Assembly: GCA_036260375.1 (NCBI GenBank)
Contig: DASZZZ010000017.1
Location: forward strand, 6,542 to 70,541
DNA: 64,000 nucleotides
Origin: DASZZZ01 sp036260375
Lineage (GTDB): Bacteria; Actinomycetota; CADDZG01; WHSQ01
Direction of reading: 5' to 3'
Below are positions 42,925-51,092 of this stretch, piece after piece. Made by a program: the position numbers and the translations under genes. Every line of letters starts with the position of its first letter. Positions within the stretch are counted from its first letter, which is position 1. The notes under the pieces are model-generated. The model was not told the origin of the DNA and made no database searches. It saw nothing but the letters and a program-made list of their open reading frames with translations.

Positions 42925-44733
42925 GTGACCTATCAACCGCTCGAGAACTATGGCTTCGTCGGCGACCTCCACACCGTGGCGCTCGTCGGCGTCGACGGAT
43001 CGATCGACTACATGTGCTTCCCGCACTTCGACTCGCCGAGCGTCTTCGGCGCGTTGTTGGACGACGACAAGGGGGGCCGGTTCCGGATCGCCCCGCGCGG
43101 CGAGGGGACGCGCCACAAGCAGATGTACCTGCCGGACACCAACGTGCTGCTCACGCGCTTCCTGAGCGCCGACGGAGTAGCCGAGATCACCGACTTCATG
43201 CCGGTCGGAGAGATGCGCCACACCCACATCCTCGTTCGGCGGGTCAGGGCGGTACGAGGGCCGTTCGACCTGCGCCTCGAGTGCAGTCCGCGTTTCGACT
43301 ACGCGCGCGCGTCGCATCGAGCCGAGGAAAGAAACGGCGAGGTCTGGTTCACGTCGGATGGCGACGACGCCACGACGTTGCGCTTGCGCACGCCGGTTCC
43401 GGTCGAGATCGAAGACGGTAGCGCGGTCGCCGATTTCACGCTCCAGTCGGGCGAGTTCGTCGACTTCATCCTCGAGACCGTCTACGCCGAGACGCAGAGC
43501 CCGACCGAGGCCGCCGACTACGTCGAGCGAGCCTTCCAGCACACGGTCGACTACTGGCGCGACTGGATCGCGCAGACGTCCTATCGCGGCCTGTGGCAGG
43601 ACATGGTCACGCGCTCCGCGCTCGCCTTGAAGCTGCTGACGTCGCAGCGCTTCGGGTCCATCGCCGCAGCCGGAACGTTCGGCCTTCCCGAGGAGATCGG
43701 CGGTGTCCGGAACTGGGACTACCGCTTCACGTGGGTGCGCGACGCGTCGTTCACCGCCGCCAGTCTCATCCGTCTCGGGTTCCACGACGAGGCGGAGAGC
43801 TTCATGCGCTGGATCGAGGACCGCTTCGACGAGTCCGACACGACCGGCGAGTTGCAGATCATGTACGGCATCGACGGGCGCCACGACCTCACCGAGGAGA
43901 TCCTCGACCACCTGAGCGGCTACCGGGGATCCGCGCCGGTGCGGATCGGAAACGGCGCCTACGACCAGGTGCAGCTCGACATCTACGGCGAGTTGCTCTA
44001 CTTCGTCGATCTCTACGACGATAGCGTCGAGCCCATCTCGTACGACATGTGGCGGGACCTCGCCGCGGCCACCGACTGGGTGTGCGAGCACTGGGGCGAC
44101 ACCGACGAGGGCATATGGGAGGTGAGAGGGGGCAAGCGCGCCTTCCTCTATTCGCGCGTCACCGACTGGGTCGCGATGGACCGCGCGATCCGCATCGCCC
44201 AGCGACGGTCGCTTCCCGCGCCGCTCGGCCGCTGGCTCGAGGTGCGCGACGCGATCCACGACGAGGTCTACAACGGCTTCTGGAACGAGAAGAAGCAAGC
44301 CTTCGTCCAGTACAAGGGATCGGAGACGCTCGACGCGTCGGCGTTGATGATGCCGCTGGTCGGCTTCATCGCGTCGCGCGACCCCCGCTGGCTCTCGACC
44401 CTGGACGCGATCGAGGAGGAGCTCGTCGACGACGCGTTGGTCTACAGGTACCTCCCGGAGGCGGCCGCTTCGGACGGGCTCGAGGGAGCGGAGGGAACCT
44501 TCGGCATCTGTTCGTTCTGGTTCGTCGAGTGCCTCGCACGATCGGGACAACTCGACAAGGCGCGGCTGGTCTTCGAGAAGCTGCACGGCTACTCGAACCA
44601 CCTCGGGCTCTACGCCGAGGAGATGGACTCGACGGGCCGCTTCCTCGGCAACTACCCGCAGGCCTTCACCCACCTCGCGCTGATCAACAGCGCGCTGTTC
44701 CTCAACGAAGCCCTAGAGCGACGCAGGCGCTGA
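42925..44733 (+). CDS. GH15 family glycoside hydrolase (trehalase/glucoamylase-like)
   Basis: A 602-residue enzyme of glycoside hydrolase family 15, type found as trehalase in mycobacteria. It begins YQPLENYGFVGDLHTVALVGVDGSIDYMCFPHFDSPS, the N-terminal β domain. The (α/α)6 barrel carries NWDYRFTWVRDAS at residues ~263-275. A second signature region is EGTFGICSFWFVECL with a conserved Glu. GTG has GGGAGG upstream. It would release glucose from trehalose or α-glucans inside the cell. Its last 21 bases overlap the convergent isomerase gene. The adjacent epimerase fits glucose release. Confidence 0.9.
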   Translation: MTYQPLENYGFVGDLHTVALVGVDGSIDYMCFPHFDSPSVFGALLDDDKGGRFRIAPRGEGTRHKQMYLPDTNVLLTRFLSADGVAEITDFMPVGEMRHTHILVRRVRAVRGPFDLRLECSPRFDYARASHRAEERNGEVWFTSDGDDATTLRLRTPVPVEIEDGSAVADFTLQSGEFVDFILETVYAETQSPTEAADYVERAFQHTVDYWRDWIAQTSYRGLWQDMVTRSALALKLLTSQRFGSIAAAGTFGLPEEIGGVRNWDYRFTWVRDASFTAASLIRLGFHDEAESFMRWIEDRFDESDTTGELQIMYGIDGRHDLTEEILDHLSGYRGSAPVRIGNGAYDQVQLDIYGELLYFVDLYDDSVEPISYDMWRDLAAATDWVCEHWGDTDEGIWEVRGGKRAFLYSRVTDWVAMDRAIRIAQRRSLPAPLGRWLEVRDAIHDEVYNGFWNEKKQAFVQYKGSETLDASALMMPLVGFIASRDPRWLSTLDAIEEELVDDALVYRYLPEAAASDGLEGAEGTFGICSFWFVECLARSGQLDKARLVFEKLHGYSNHLGLYAEEMDSTGRFLGNYPQAFTHLALINSALFLNEALERRRR

Positions 44734-45753
44734 GCGGGTGCCCTCGAGCCGGCCGAGCTGCGCGCGCACCTCGGCGAGCGACTCCCTCGCCACCGTGTAG
44801 GCGTCGGGCGTCCCGGGATCGGGCTCGTCCTCGCCCGGAACCCAGAACTTGCGCCGGACGAGGTGCAGCGGCGCGTAGAAGACCGGTATCGCGTTGAAGG
44901 TCTCGACGAGCAGCGGCCCGTCGTAGCGCTCGAGCACGGGTTCGAGGAACCGGTCCCACGAGATCCAGCTGTCGCGCACCGCGCCGCGGCCCGGGGCCGA
45001 GACGTGCACGTAGTGGAGTCGCCCCTCGTCGGCCGCGCGCTCGACGTCGGCCGCGAACGCCGCGGGCCCGTCGTCGCCGAGCGCGACGTGCGCGCTGTCG
45101 GGGCAGACGCCGACGTTGCGCGAGGGCACGGTCTCGAGGAAGCCGAGCACATCGCGGACCGAGTTCGGCGCCGGCTGCTCCCACCGGTCGACGGGTTCGA
45201 TGGCGACCTTCACGCCGCGTTCCTCGGCGTAGTCGGCGAGCTCGGCGACGACGGGGCGAGCGCGCTCGTAGCCCGGCGCGAGCCAGTCCTGCAGCGCGTC
45301 GCTCCACAGCGGCTCGCCTGCGTCGCCCGTCGGGAACGCGTTGTACGGGAACACGATCGGACCGGCCATGATCCGGCCCCCGAGCACGGCGGTGATGTCG
45401 ACGCGCGACTTCAGGTAGTCGAGCGCCGACGCGCGCCGATCGGGGTCGGGCGACGACGGGTCGAACGCGCTCGTCGCCGCGACGTTGGTCGTCACGCCGA
45501 CGTCGCCGAGCCCGGCGGCCTCGATCGCCGCCCGCAACTCGCGGTACGCCTCGATCTCGCGCGCGTGGTCGGCCGGACGCCCGTGCCCGCCGACCGGCGC
45601 CGTGCGCGGCGAGACCGGAAGGTCGAAGCCCGTGTAGCCCATCGCGGCGAGCCCCGCCATGTGGCCCACGACGGCCCGGCGCGACGCGTCGTCTTCCGGC
45701 CTCAGGTCGACGGTCAGTAGGAAGAAGCTGCAGTAGAGGTCGCGCGCCGTCAC
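44713..45753 (-). CDS. Sugar phosphate isomerase/epimerase-type TIM barrel protein
   Basis: A 346-residue xylose-isomerase-like barrel. It has the metal-site pattern: AIEPVDRWEQPAPN (Glu), GVCPDSAHVAL (Asp/His), LHYVHVSAPGRG (His) and LLVETFNA (Glu). Such proteins bind a divalent metal and rearrange or eliminate from keto sugars; some are C-glycoside or 3-keto-glycoside lyases. It is the last gene of the ten-gene operon. Its GTG begins one base after the stop of the IolE-like gene (TGAGGTG). The 3' end overlaps GH15 by 21 bases on the other strand. The substrate cannot be assigned. Confidence 0.82.
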   Translation of the reverse strand: MTARDLYCSFFLLTVDLRPEDDASRRAVVGHMAGLAAMGYTGFDLPVSPRTAPVGGHGRPADHAREIEAYRELRAAIEAAGLGDVGVTTNVAATSAFDPSSPDPDRRASALDYLKSRVDITAVLGGRIMAGPIVFPYNAFPTGDAGEPLWSDALQDWLAPGYERARPVVAELADYAEERGVKVAIEPVDRWEQPAPNSVRDVLGFLETVPSRNVGVCPDSAHVALGDDGPAAFAADVERAADEGRLHYVHVSAPGRGAVRDSWISWDRFLEPVLERYDGPLLVETFNAIPVFYAPLHLVRRKFWVPGEDEPDPGTPDAYTVARESLAEVRAQLGRLEGTRSAPASL

Positions 45754-45754
45754 C

Positions 45755-46651
45755 TCACCACCCGAGGACGTCGCGCAGGTAGTCGCGCGCCTTCAGCGCG
45801 TACTCGAGCGGGCGCGCCTTCGCGGGGTCCTGCTCGGCCTCGACGACGAGCCACCCCTCGAAGTCGGCGTCGGCGAGCGCCTCGAGGATCGCGCGCATGT
45901 CGAGGTCGCCGTCGCCCGGGACGGTGAACACGCCGTCCTCGACGGCCTCCTGGAACGACAGGCTCTCGGCGTGGGCGCGCGCGACGACGTCCGTTCGGAC
46001 GTCCTTGAGATGGACGTGCTTGATGCGCTCGCCGTAGGTCCTGACGACGTCGACGGGGTCGCCGCCGGCGAACCCCATGTGGCCACTGTCGAACAGCAGG
46101 TGGACGAGGTCCGGATCGGTCGATTCCATCAGCCGGTCGAGCTCCGGACGCGTCATCACGCCGGTGCCCATGTGGTGGTGGTAGCAGAGCCGCATGCCCT
46201 CGGCCTTCGCGATCCCGCCGAGCTTGTCGAGGCCGGCGGCGAGCGCGTCCCACTGCCGGTCGTCGTAGACGGCCTTGTTGGCGAAGACGGCCACGGGAAG
46301 CGGGTGCGCCGATCCGCCCAGCTCGGCGACGACCATGTCGGTGCCGCCCATCGCCCGGATGAACTCGAGCTGCTCGTGGAAGCTGCGAAGCGTGTGCGTC
46401 TCCATGTCGTTGATCGTGAAGTAGGTGCTCACCCACGGCTCGGAGACGTGCAGCCCGCGCAGGTCGAGCTCCGACTTCAAGACCGCGGGGTCGGTCGGGT
46501 ACTTGTGGCCGACGCTGCAACCTTCGAAGCCCGCGAGCGCCATCTCGCTCACGCACTGACCGAACGTGATCCCGGCGTCGATCGACGGGAAGTCGTCGTT
46601 CCACCACAGCGTCGGGGTCACGCCGAGCCTCACCTTGCTGCGATCCAGCAT
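45755..46651 (-). CDS. IolE-like TIM barrel protein (inosose dehydratase family)
   Basis: A 298-residue sugar isomerase/epimerase-type barrel. Its start GVTPTLWWNDDFPSIDAG and CVSEMALAGFEGCSVGHKYP resemble myo-inosose-2 dehydratase IolE, and HHMGTGV, LLFDSGHMGFAGG, HVHLKDVR and VEAEQDPAKA give the metal and substrate ligands. IolE removes water from 2-keto-myo-inositol. Here it sits with GMC dehydrogenases, not with other iol genes, so a related keto-sugar is more likely. Its ATG overlaps the upstream TGA by one base (TGATG). Confidence 0.82.
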   Translation of the reverse strand: MLDRSKVRLGVTPTLWWNDDFPSIDAGITFGQCVSEMALAGFEGCSVGHKYPTDPAVLKSELDLRGLHVSEPWVSTYFTINDMETHTLRSFHEQLEFIRAMGGTDMVVAELGGSAHPLPVAVFANKAVYDDRQWDALAAGLDKLGGIAKAEGMRLCYHHHMGTGVMTRPELDRLMESTDPDLVHLLFDSGHMGFAGGDPVDVVRTYGERIKHVHLKDVRTDVVARAHAESLSFQEAVEDGVFTVPGDGDLDMRAILEALADADFEGWLVVEAEQDPAKARPLEYALKARDYLRDVLGW

Positions 46652-47121
46652 CAGTCTTCTCCGATCCGTGGCGGCCCGGTCCACGACGCGTAGCCGGGGG
46701 CCTTTGCGCCCGGAGGGTTGGCGCCCATGGCAGGCCACAGCAGTCCCTCGGTGTACGCGGTGGGCGAGACGGTGAACGTCACGTCGCGCTCGCGCGCGCC
46801 GTAGGTTTCCGACCACTCCTTCGGCAGCTCGTACCACATGCCGACGTACCAGAGCTTGATGACGTTGCGGGCGATCGGACCGAGATGCGGATCGTCGAAG
46901 ATCTCGCGACGCAGCACGTCGTCGAGATCGCCGCCCCGGTCGGCCTCCTCCAGAGCGCGCGCCCACGCGTCGAGCAGCGCGTCGAGCACCGCGCCGCCGA
47001 CGACGTCCGTGACCGTGGAGTAGTACGCCTCGGACTGGCCCGTCCCGCGCAGGCGGAGCGTCGAGAAGCCCGTTGCCGCTCGAGAGAAGTCGAGGAAGGC
47101 GTCGAGTCGCTCGGCGGTCAC
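46651..47121 (-). CDS. Sugar-dehydrogenase small subunit-like protein (FAD-SLDH type), copy 1
   Basis: A 156-residue protein resembling the small subunit of membrane sorbitol/fructose/glucose dehydrogenases. Signature regions are LDFSRAATGFSTLRLRGTG, IKLWYVGMWYELP and the end YTEGLLWPAMGANPPGA...YASWTGPP. In known complexes this subunit matures or exports the GMC subunit, often with a Tat signal. Here no Tat signal is visible. It starts with GTG inside the ferritin-like gene's stop (GTGA, 4-base overlap). A second, shorter copy is at 52867-53202; the pair suggests two complexes. Confidence 0.8.
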   Translation of the reverse strand: MTAERLDAFLDFSRAATGFSTLRLRGTGQSEAYYSTVTDVVGGAVLDALLDAWARALEEADRGGDLDDVLRREIFDDPHLGPIARNVIKLWYVGMWYELPKEWSETYGARERDVTFTVSPTAYTEGLLWPAMGANPPGAKAPGYASWTGPPRIGED

Positions 47122-48173
47122 GACAAACCCCCGACCTCGAAGGTCGGCCCCGCCGTCAGTCCCTCACGACCTGGCAGGGGGTAACGGATGAGGCCGAGCA
47201 TCGCGTCACGCAGGCGGAACATCTCCGTAACGGCGTCGATCAACAGCGAAGGCTCGCCCGTGTAGGCGCGCGTGACAAGGCCGAGGAAATCGGCGTACTG
47301 CCGGTTGAATGCCGCCGCGCCCTGATAGAGCTCGGGAGCGTCGCGCATGTCGTCGAGAACACAGTTCCTCTTCACCGGATAGACGGCATCCCAGTCGACG
47401 GACAGCTCCGGTCCGCTGGGGGTGCCGGGCTCGTCGCCGGGCTGGTAGTGCCGGCCCAGCTTCAGCTGCTCGAAACGGTAGTAGTGCGAGATCTCTCCCT
47501 CCTCGTCGAAGATCGCGCCGCCGTGGCCTTCGCCCTGCTCCGCGATCAGCTCGAGTGCCGCCTTTGCAGAGTCGAGGTCCTTGACCGGGACGACCTCGCC
47601 ACCGCCGGAGTAGTAGTACTCCGGCGTGATCTGCCGCTGTGGGTCGCCACAAAAGAGATCGTCGCCGAGCTCACCGTGGAGGTGATCGAGTCCCCGCTCG
47701 ATCTCCTCGTAGAACTCGCCGATGCTGTAGAAGCGCTCCGAACGGTCGTCGGGCGCTGCGAGCAGCGCGGAGCGCGGGTTGTGATTGGCGACGACGCGCG
47801 CCTCTTCCTCCGGGGCCGCAGCCGGGCGCTCGATGTTCAGGAACGTCTCGACCGCCTCCGGCGAGAAACGCTGCAGGTCGACCTGGAAGTCGTCCTCGCC
47901 ATCGGGCAGATAGGCAGGGTACGACGGTACGAAGCCGGAACGGGTGAGGTCGGCGGTCCCACCGGTTGCGTTCATCACGTTCGCCGCGAGCGTCAGATGC
48001 AGCATCTCCTCCACCGCCACGACGCGGATCACCATGAACGCGTCGAGGTTGGTGCCTTGATGGATCGAATAGAGCGCGGTCAGGTACGGCGGGATCGTCG
48101 CGTGCTCGAGTTGCAGCGCTGCATACAAGTACGCGTGCAGTGACTCGACGGTGGTGATGCGAGGCAGCGCCAC
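47118..48173 (-). CDS. Ferritin-like protein, copy 1
   Basis: A ~351-residue protein of the Ferritin-like group related to VioB and RebD/StaD C-terminal domains. Its diiron-like ligands can be read in LQLEHATIPPYLTALYSI (Glu), VVAVEEMLHLTLAANVM (Glu, Glu, His) and IAEQGEGHGG then HYYRFEQL. The GTG at 48173, one base after the GMC stop, is chosen because it fits the same TGAGGTG junction seen downstream; a GTG at 48212 would overlap GMC by 38 bases. 345-residue copy 2 is at 50055-51092. They are clear paralogues, each following a GMC gene. Confidence 0.82.
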   Translation of the reverse strand: MALPRITTVESLHAYLYAALQLEHATIPPYLTALYSIHQGTNLDAFMVIRVVAVEEMLHLTLAANVMNATGGTADLTRSGFVPSYPAYLPDGEDDFQVDLQRFSPEAVETFLNIERPAAAPEEEARVVANHNPRSALLAAPDDRSERFYSIGEFYEEIERGLDHLHGELGDDLFCGDPQRQITPEYYYSGGGEVVPVKDLDSAKAALELIAEQGEGHGGAIFDEEGEISHYYRFEQLKLGRHYQPGDEPGTPSGPELSVDWDAVYPVKRNCVLDDMRDAPELYQGAAAFNRQYADFLGLVTRAYTGEPSLLIDAVTEMFRLRDAMLGLIRYPLPGREGLTAGPTFEVGGLS

Positions 48174-48174
48174 C

Positions 48175-50058
48175 TCAGGCCCCGCGTACTTCGACCGGCC
48201 GGGCGTCGTCACGGAGTCGCTCGAGGATCTTCTCGGAGGTCCTGAAGCAGAGAGCGGCCAAGGTGAGCGTGACGTTCGACGACCCGATCGTCGGCATGCT
48301 GCCGCCCCCTGCGAGGTAGAGGTTGTCGTGGTCCCATGAGCGTTGGTAGGAGTCGACGACCGAATCCCTCGCGTTCGCGCCCATGATGTGCGTACCCCCG
48401 AGGTGGTTGCCGCCGCGGATGGCGTAACCCTCCCCGTCGTGGGTCACGTAGCCGTAGTCGTCCGCGTCGTAGGCGGTGTGATCCTCGGCACCCAGGCGCG
48501 CGAACACGTCGCGGGCGAACCGTCGTGCGAAGGCGACGCCGTTCATGCTGTATTCGGGCACCTGGAACGAGATGAACGGTCGCATGTTTCCGAGCGGGTC
48601 CCTGTGCGAGGGGTCGACGGACACCGTGTTGCTCTCCTCCGGCATCACCTCGACCATGAAGGCGAGTAGCAGCTGGCGGGTCAACTTCGCGACGAGCTCC
48701 GTGCGCAGCGCCTTGCCGAAGCGTCTCTTCTCGTCCACGAACTCGGCCAAGTCGGGGTACGGCGAACCGGTCGCCCAAGCCCAGCCTTCGTTGTGGATGT
48801 CGCAGTTGAACGCAGCCTGGTCGCGGCGGAAGCCGCCGCCGCGGAGCTCCTGGATCCCGCCGGTGCAGACGCTCCCCCGCCCGGTGCCGCATACCTGTGG
48901 CATGAGGGCCCAAGTCAACAGGTAGGCGTGGTCCATGAGGTTGCGCCCGACGAGCCCGCTCGTGCTAGGGAGGCCCGAGGCGAGCATCAACCGCGCGTTC
49001 TCGATCGCGTTCGCGGCCAGCACGAAGACCTTGCCGCGCACCGTTCCCGTGACGTGCTCGGGCGAGTTCGGATCCGCGTAGCTCTTGTACTCGATCCCGG
49101 TGACCTGGCCGCTGACCGAATCGACGACCACCTTCGAGGCGACGGTCTGGGCGAGGAGGTCAACACGACCGGTGCTGAAGGCGACGGCCAGCGTCTTGCC
49201 GGCGTTGTACTTCGCCTGGACCGGACAGAGCGGGACGCAGTTGATGTTGCCCTGGCAGCGGTGCCCCTCCTCGACCTGGTGGGTGCTCACCGCGCCGACC
49301 GGCACGTAGCCCTTGCCCCCGTCGTAGTCGGGATTGGGGATGCCGTTGCGGGCTTGGGGGAACGGCCGCACCTTCAGCTCGTAGGCCCCGCCGCCCAGCT
49401 CCACCGTCGTCCCCCTGATGCCGGCATCAACCTGCTGGTCGAGATACGACAGCGGGAGGCCCTTCATCGGGTAGACGTAGCCGTCGTCGAAGTGGATGCC
49501 CAAGAACGCCTGGTCCTCGACGTCGGCCGAGGTCGCGAGCTCCAGCTCGGCCCTGTTGTAGTAGCCGGCGAGGTCCTCGTACCCGATCGGCCAGTCCCGG
49601 CCCTGCCCGTAGCGCGTGCGGGTCTCGAAGTCCTCGGGCAGCATGCGCAGCGTCTTGCCCTCCCAGTGCATCGTCGTCCCGCCGAACACGCGCGTGTACG
49701 TGGTGTCCGTGCTGAACGGACCCTCCTGCACGAGGTACGCCGACGAGTCGACCGCCCCCGCCGCGACCCGGCGCGCGTCGATGCTCTTGGGCATCGGGGC
49801 GTTGGGGTTGTCGGGGAACGGAGACTGGTTGTGTTTGATCGCCTGCCCGTAGAAGCGCTCGAGGTACGACTTGTAGCCGGCGAGGGTGATGTCGTCGCCG
49901 GGACCGGCCTCGAGCATCAGGACGCGCTTGCCGGCGGCGCCGAGCTCGTTGGCGATGATCGCGCCGCTGATGCCGGCGCCGACGATCACGACGTCGTAGA
50001 CGACGTCGGCCGCGGCGTCGTGGTCGGTGCGTCGGGCGGCTCCGCGGGGAAAGATCAT
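48175..50058 (-). CDS. GMC family oxidoreductase, copy 1
   Basis: A 627-residue FAD-dependent dehydrogenase. GAGISG at residues 28-33 binds FAD. The motif RCQGNINCVPLCPVQAKYN carries Cys268, Cys274 and Cys278, in the same place as the [3Fe-4S]-binding cysteines in bacterial FAD glucose dehydrogenases. The active-site histidines lie in GGNHLGGTHIMG (His557) with Asn595 in GSSNVTL. It would oxidise an alcohol group of a sugar and pass electrons to an acceptor rather than oxygen; that is inference. ATG overlaps the preceding TGA (ATGA). The N-terminal ~20 residues are polar, not a Sec or Tat signal. Confidence 0.88.
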   Translation of the reverse strand: MIFPRGAARRTDHDAAADVVYDVVIVGAGISGAIIANELGAAGKRVLMLEAGPGDDITLAGYKSYLERFYGQAIKHNQSPFPDNPNAPMPKSIDARRVAAGAVDSSAYLVQEGPFSTDTTYTRVFGGTTMHWEGKTLRMLPEDFETRTRYGQGRDWPIGYEDLAGYYNRAELELATSADVEDQAFLGIHFDDGYVYPMKGLPLSYLDQQVDAGIRGTTVELGGGAYELKVRPFPQARNGIPNPDYDGGKGYVPVGAVSTHQVEEGHRCQGNINCVPLCPVQAKYNAGKTLAVAFSTGRVDLLAQTVASKVVVDSVSGQVTGIEYKSYADPNSPEHVTGTVRGKVFVLAANAIENARLMLASGLPSTSGLVGRNLMDHAYLLTWALMPQVCGTGRGSVCTGGIQELRGGGFRRDQAAFNCDIHNEGWAWATGSPYPDLAEFVDEKRRFGKALRTELVAKLTRQLLLAFMVEVMPEESNTVSVDPSHRDPLGNMRPFISFQVPEYSMNGVAFARRFARDVFARLGAEDHTAYDADDYGYVTHDGEGYAIRGGNHLGGTHIMGANARDSVVDSYQRSWDHDNLYLAGGGSMPTIGSSNVTLTLAALCFRTSEKILERLRDDARPVEVRGA

Positions 50059-51092
50059 GGGTCGGTCCAATCGAAGGTCGGCCCGGCGTTGCGGCCGGGA
50101 TGGTCGGGCAACGGGTTGGCGAGCAGCACGAGCATGAGGTCGCGCAGCCGGAACATGCTGTGGACGGCGGGGACCAACGCCGACGGGTGGCCGTCGAACG
50201 CCTCGTCGATCTGCACGAGCAGCTCCGACCACGTGCGGTTGGCGGCGTCGCTCGCGGCGCGCAGGTCGGGATCGGCGTACTCGTCGGCGCGCGGGTTCTC
50301 GATCATCGGGTAGACCGCTCCGAAGTCGACGTCGAGCTCCGGGCCGGTCGGCACGTCGGTGTCCGAGGCGACGTAGGCGCGGTTGTGCTTCAGCTGCTGG
50401 AACCGGTAGTAGTGCGCGAGGTCGGCGTCGTCGTCGAACATCGAGCCCATGTCGCCCTCGCCCTGCTCGACGATCTCGTCGAGCGCGCGGGTCGCCGACG
50501 CGAGGTCCGTCACCTCCAGCACCCGCCCGCCGCCGGCGTAGTAGTACTCGCGCGAGACCTGACGCGCGGGGTCGCCGCAGAACAGCGCCCGCTCGCCGAT
50601 CTCGGCCGCCGTCTCGCGCAGCAGTTGCTCGATCTCGGCGTAGAACTCGCCGATCGTCCCAGGCCGCGCCGCGGTCGCCTTCGTCGAGTGCGCGACGTGG
50701 GTCTCGTGGCGGCGATCGGGCGGCACCGGATGCTCGGGATCGGCCGAGGCATGGTCCGAGTGGTGACCCGGGTTCTCGACGGTGAGAAACGCCTCGACGG
50801 CCGCCGGCGAGAACGGCAGCAGGTGCAGGACGACGCCGTCGGGCAGCTCGTGTGGGTAGCGCGGCGCGTTGTCGGGGCCCGCGACGCGCGGCTCACCTCC
50901 GATCGCGTTCATCACGTTGGCCGCGAGGACCATGTGGAGCATCTCCTCGACGACCACCGAGCGGATCACGAGCTTGGCCTCGTCGTTGCCGTGCGGGTGG
51001 ATGGAGTAGAGCGCACACAGGTACGGCGGGATCGTCGCGAGCTCGAGCTTCACGGCCGCGTCGAGCAGCTCCTTGAGACGATCGACGCTCAT
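50055..51092 (-). CDS. Ferritin-like protein, copy 2
   Basis: A 345-residue paralogue of the protein at 47118-48173. Conserved landmarks are VKLELATIPPYLCALYSI, VVVEEMLHMVLAANVMNAIGG, IVEQGEGDMGS and HYYRFQQLKHN. These give a Glu/Glu-x2-His/Glu/His set like a ferritin-type diiron site. VioB-type relatives help join indole units in pigments, but no tryptophan-dimer genes are here. Its ATG overlaps the GMC-2 stop by four bases (ATGA). In each of the two units a ferritin-like gene directly follows a GMC gene. Confidence 0.82.
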   Translation of the reverse strand: MSVDRLKELLDAAVKLELATIPPYLCALYSIHPHGNDEAKLVIRSVVVEEMLHMVLAANVMNAIGGEPRVAGPDNAPRYPHELPDGVVLHLLPFSPAAVEAFLTVENPGHHSDHASADPEHPVPPDRRHETHVAHSTKATAARPGTIGEFYAEIEQLLRETAAEIGERALFCGDPARQVSREYYYAGGGRVLEVTDLASATRALDEIVEQGEGDMGSMFDDDADLAHYYRFQQLKHNRAYVASDTDVPTGPELDVDFGAVYPMIENPRADEYADPDLRAASDAANRTWSELLVQIDEAFDGHPSALVPAVHSMFRLRDLMLVLLANPLPDHPGRNAGPTFDWTDP

